Assembly: GCF_022458865.1 (NCBI RefSeq)
Contig: NZ_JAJNMU010000025.1
Location: 1-64,000 of the forward strand
Direction of reading: 5' to 3'
DNA from: Paenibacillus periandrae
GTDB lineage: Bacteria > Bacillota > Bacilli > Paenibacillales > NBRC-103111
DNA: 64,000 bases
Part shown: piece by piece, positions 63,504-64,000 of the stretch
Position numbering within the stretch: position 1 is the first letter of the stretch
Layout of the letters: each line of letters starts with the position of its first letter
Translations under genes and position numbers: made by a program
The notes under the pieces: model-generated
Told to the model about the DNA's origin: nothing
Seen by the model: only the letters and a program-made list of their open reading frames with translations
Database searches by the model: none

Positions 63504-64000
63504 ATGATGATAGGTAAGGTTTTGATGTAATCTCCACCTTTTCCCCCATCCCACACCGTACGTGCGGCTTTCACCGCATACAGCGTTCCATCGAAAAAAG
63601 GATTTATCTAAATCTTCGCAGATTTAGACATTCTGGTTAACTTTCCAAGTTCTTACGGAGTAATAGAATCAACTCAGCACCTTTACTGTTAATACCAGTA
63701 ATAATTCCGCTACTATGAACCATATGATGGCACTCATTACAAAGGGTGATTAAGTTATTAACCTTATTAACTTTTTCCAAAGGAAGTTTATTGGTTTTAT
63801 GATGGCAGTGAGGCTTAATACCGAAAAGGAAACACTTGCAAGCACGACACTTGCCTCCAAAGATTTCTGCCAACAATCGTATATGGAGTCCATTTTCGAT
63901 TGAAATTTCTTGAGTAAGCGACTGGTGTGATAGATGCAAGTGTCAACCCAATTCTCAAACCATCAAATTCAACAAAGAAGCTTTTAGTCAAATAGCCGCT
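63504..64000 (-). mobile_element. Group II intron C, 3' part only
   Basis: Domain V (GGAACGCTGTATGCGGTG and CGCACGTACGG) and domain VI (GGTGGAGATTACATC then TTACCTAT) lie at 63510-63600. This is the same architecture as introns A and B. The 5' part lies outside the window. Confidence 0.75.
63637..64000 (-). pseudogene. Group II intron C maturase, C-terminal end
   Basis: The frame at 63637-63939 encodes the HNH endonuclease end of an intron protein (CRACKCFLFGIKPHCHHKT, then NLITLCNECHHMVHSSG). The part just upstream (GLRIGLTLASITPV, later TPYTIVGR) is in a different frame. The protein therefore seems frameshifted near 63900, unless this is a sequence error. The rest is outside the window. 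Confidence 0.6.

Noticed and set aside
1..64000. CRISPR array, tRNA or rRNA genes
   Set aside because: No regularly spaced identical repeats, cloverleaf arms or rRNA segments were seen; the periodic GC-rich repeats are degenerate and lack unique spacers of constant size.

Overview
The window looks like accessory DNA of a low-GC, Gram-positive, Paenibacillus-like bacterium. Pointers are copper-amine-oxidase-type stalk proteins, a YolD-like protein beside a Y-family polymerase remnant, an RHS tail of the type common in paenibacilli, AGGAGG ribosome binding sites and frequent TTG/GTG starts. The right half (about 30-64 kb) is almost entirely on the minus strand. Its gene content is that of a large plasmid or integrative element: SSB, a Toprim-type replication gene, DNA methyltransferases, an SNF2-like helicase, a PRTRC-like cassette and group II introns. 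No replication origin, partition locus or conjugation module is visible, so plasmid versus chromosomal island is undecided.

Left part (1-30 kb): a mosaic of short cargo genes and decay. It holds a truncated RHS tail, a broken IS110, an IS4-family element with intact ends and 9-bp target duplication but a damaged transposase, and a truncated Y-family polymerase. Intact-looking genes include two stalk-domain secreted proteins, a GGDEF diguanylate cyclase with an attenuator-like leader, a geobacillin-26-like secreted protein, a HIT protein, a PLD-family lipoprotein nuclease, an Mrr-type membrane nuclease, a WG-repeat protein, a divergent XRE regulator/SDR pair, a free-standing SMC hinge, a lone RelE-like toxin and a tyrosine recombinase. 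GC-rich, non-coding, degenerate repeats sit at about 4.5, 9-10, 24.9, 41, 44 and 57 kb. A two-gene AbiL/RloAB-type defence system lies at 27.2-29.2 kb.

Middle (33-44 kb): the main system of interest. It is a minus-strand cassette of two unknown genes, a PRTRC-B-like protein, a small possibly ubiquitin-like protein, a JAB/JAMM protease, a ThiF/E1-like enzyme, two more unknown genes and a tRNA-guanine-transglycosylase-like TIM-barrel protein that appears to start at a non-standard codon. A TIR-like/P-loop ATPase defence protein lies just upstream.

Right part (44-64 kb): a YfbR-like nucleotidase, a small protein with a PARP-like motif, a 1058-aa helicase, and a DUF6094-type DNA methyltransferase whose reading frame is split by two complete group II introns. 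These are followed by a DndC-like PP-loop enzyme, a C5-cytosine methyltransferase, SSB and a Toprim (DUF3854-like) gene interrupted by a third group II intron. Four structured leaders sharing GGTAT and/or GAGGA elements and ending in U-runs precede minus-strand genes at 33.3, 37.2, 40.7 and 57.0 kb. Several very short genes with strong ribosome binding sites (28, 31, 33 and 50 aa) sit among these operons.
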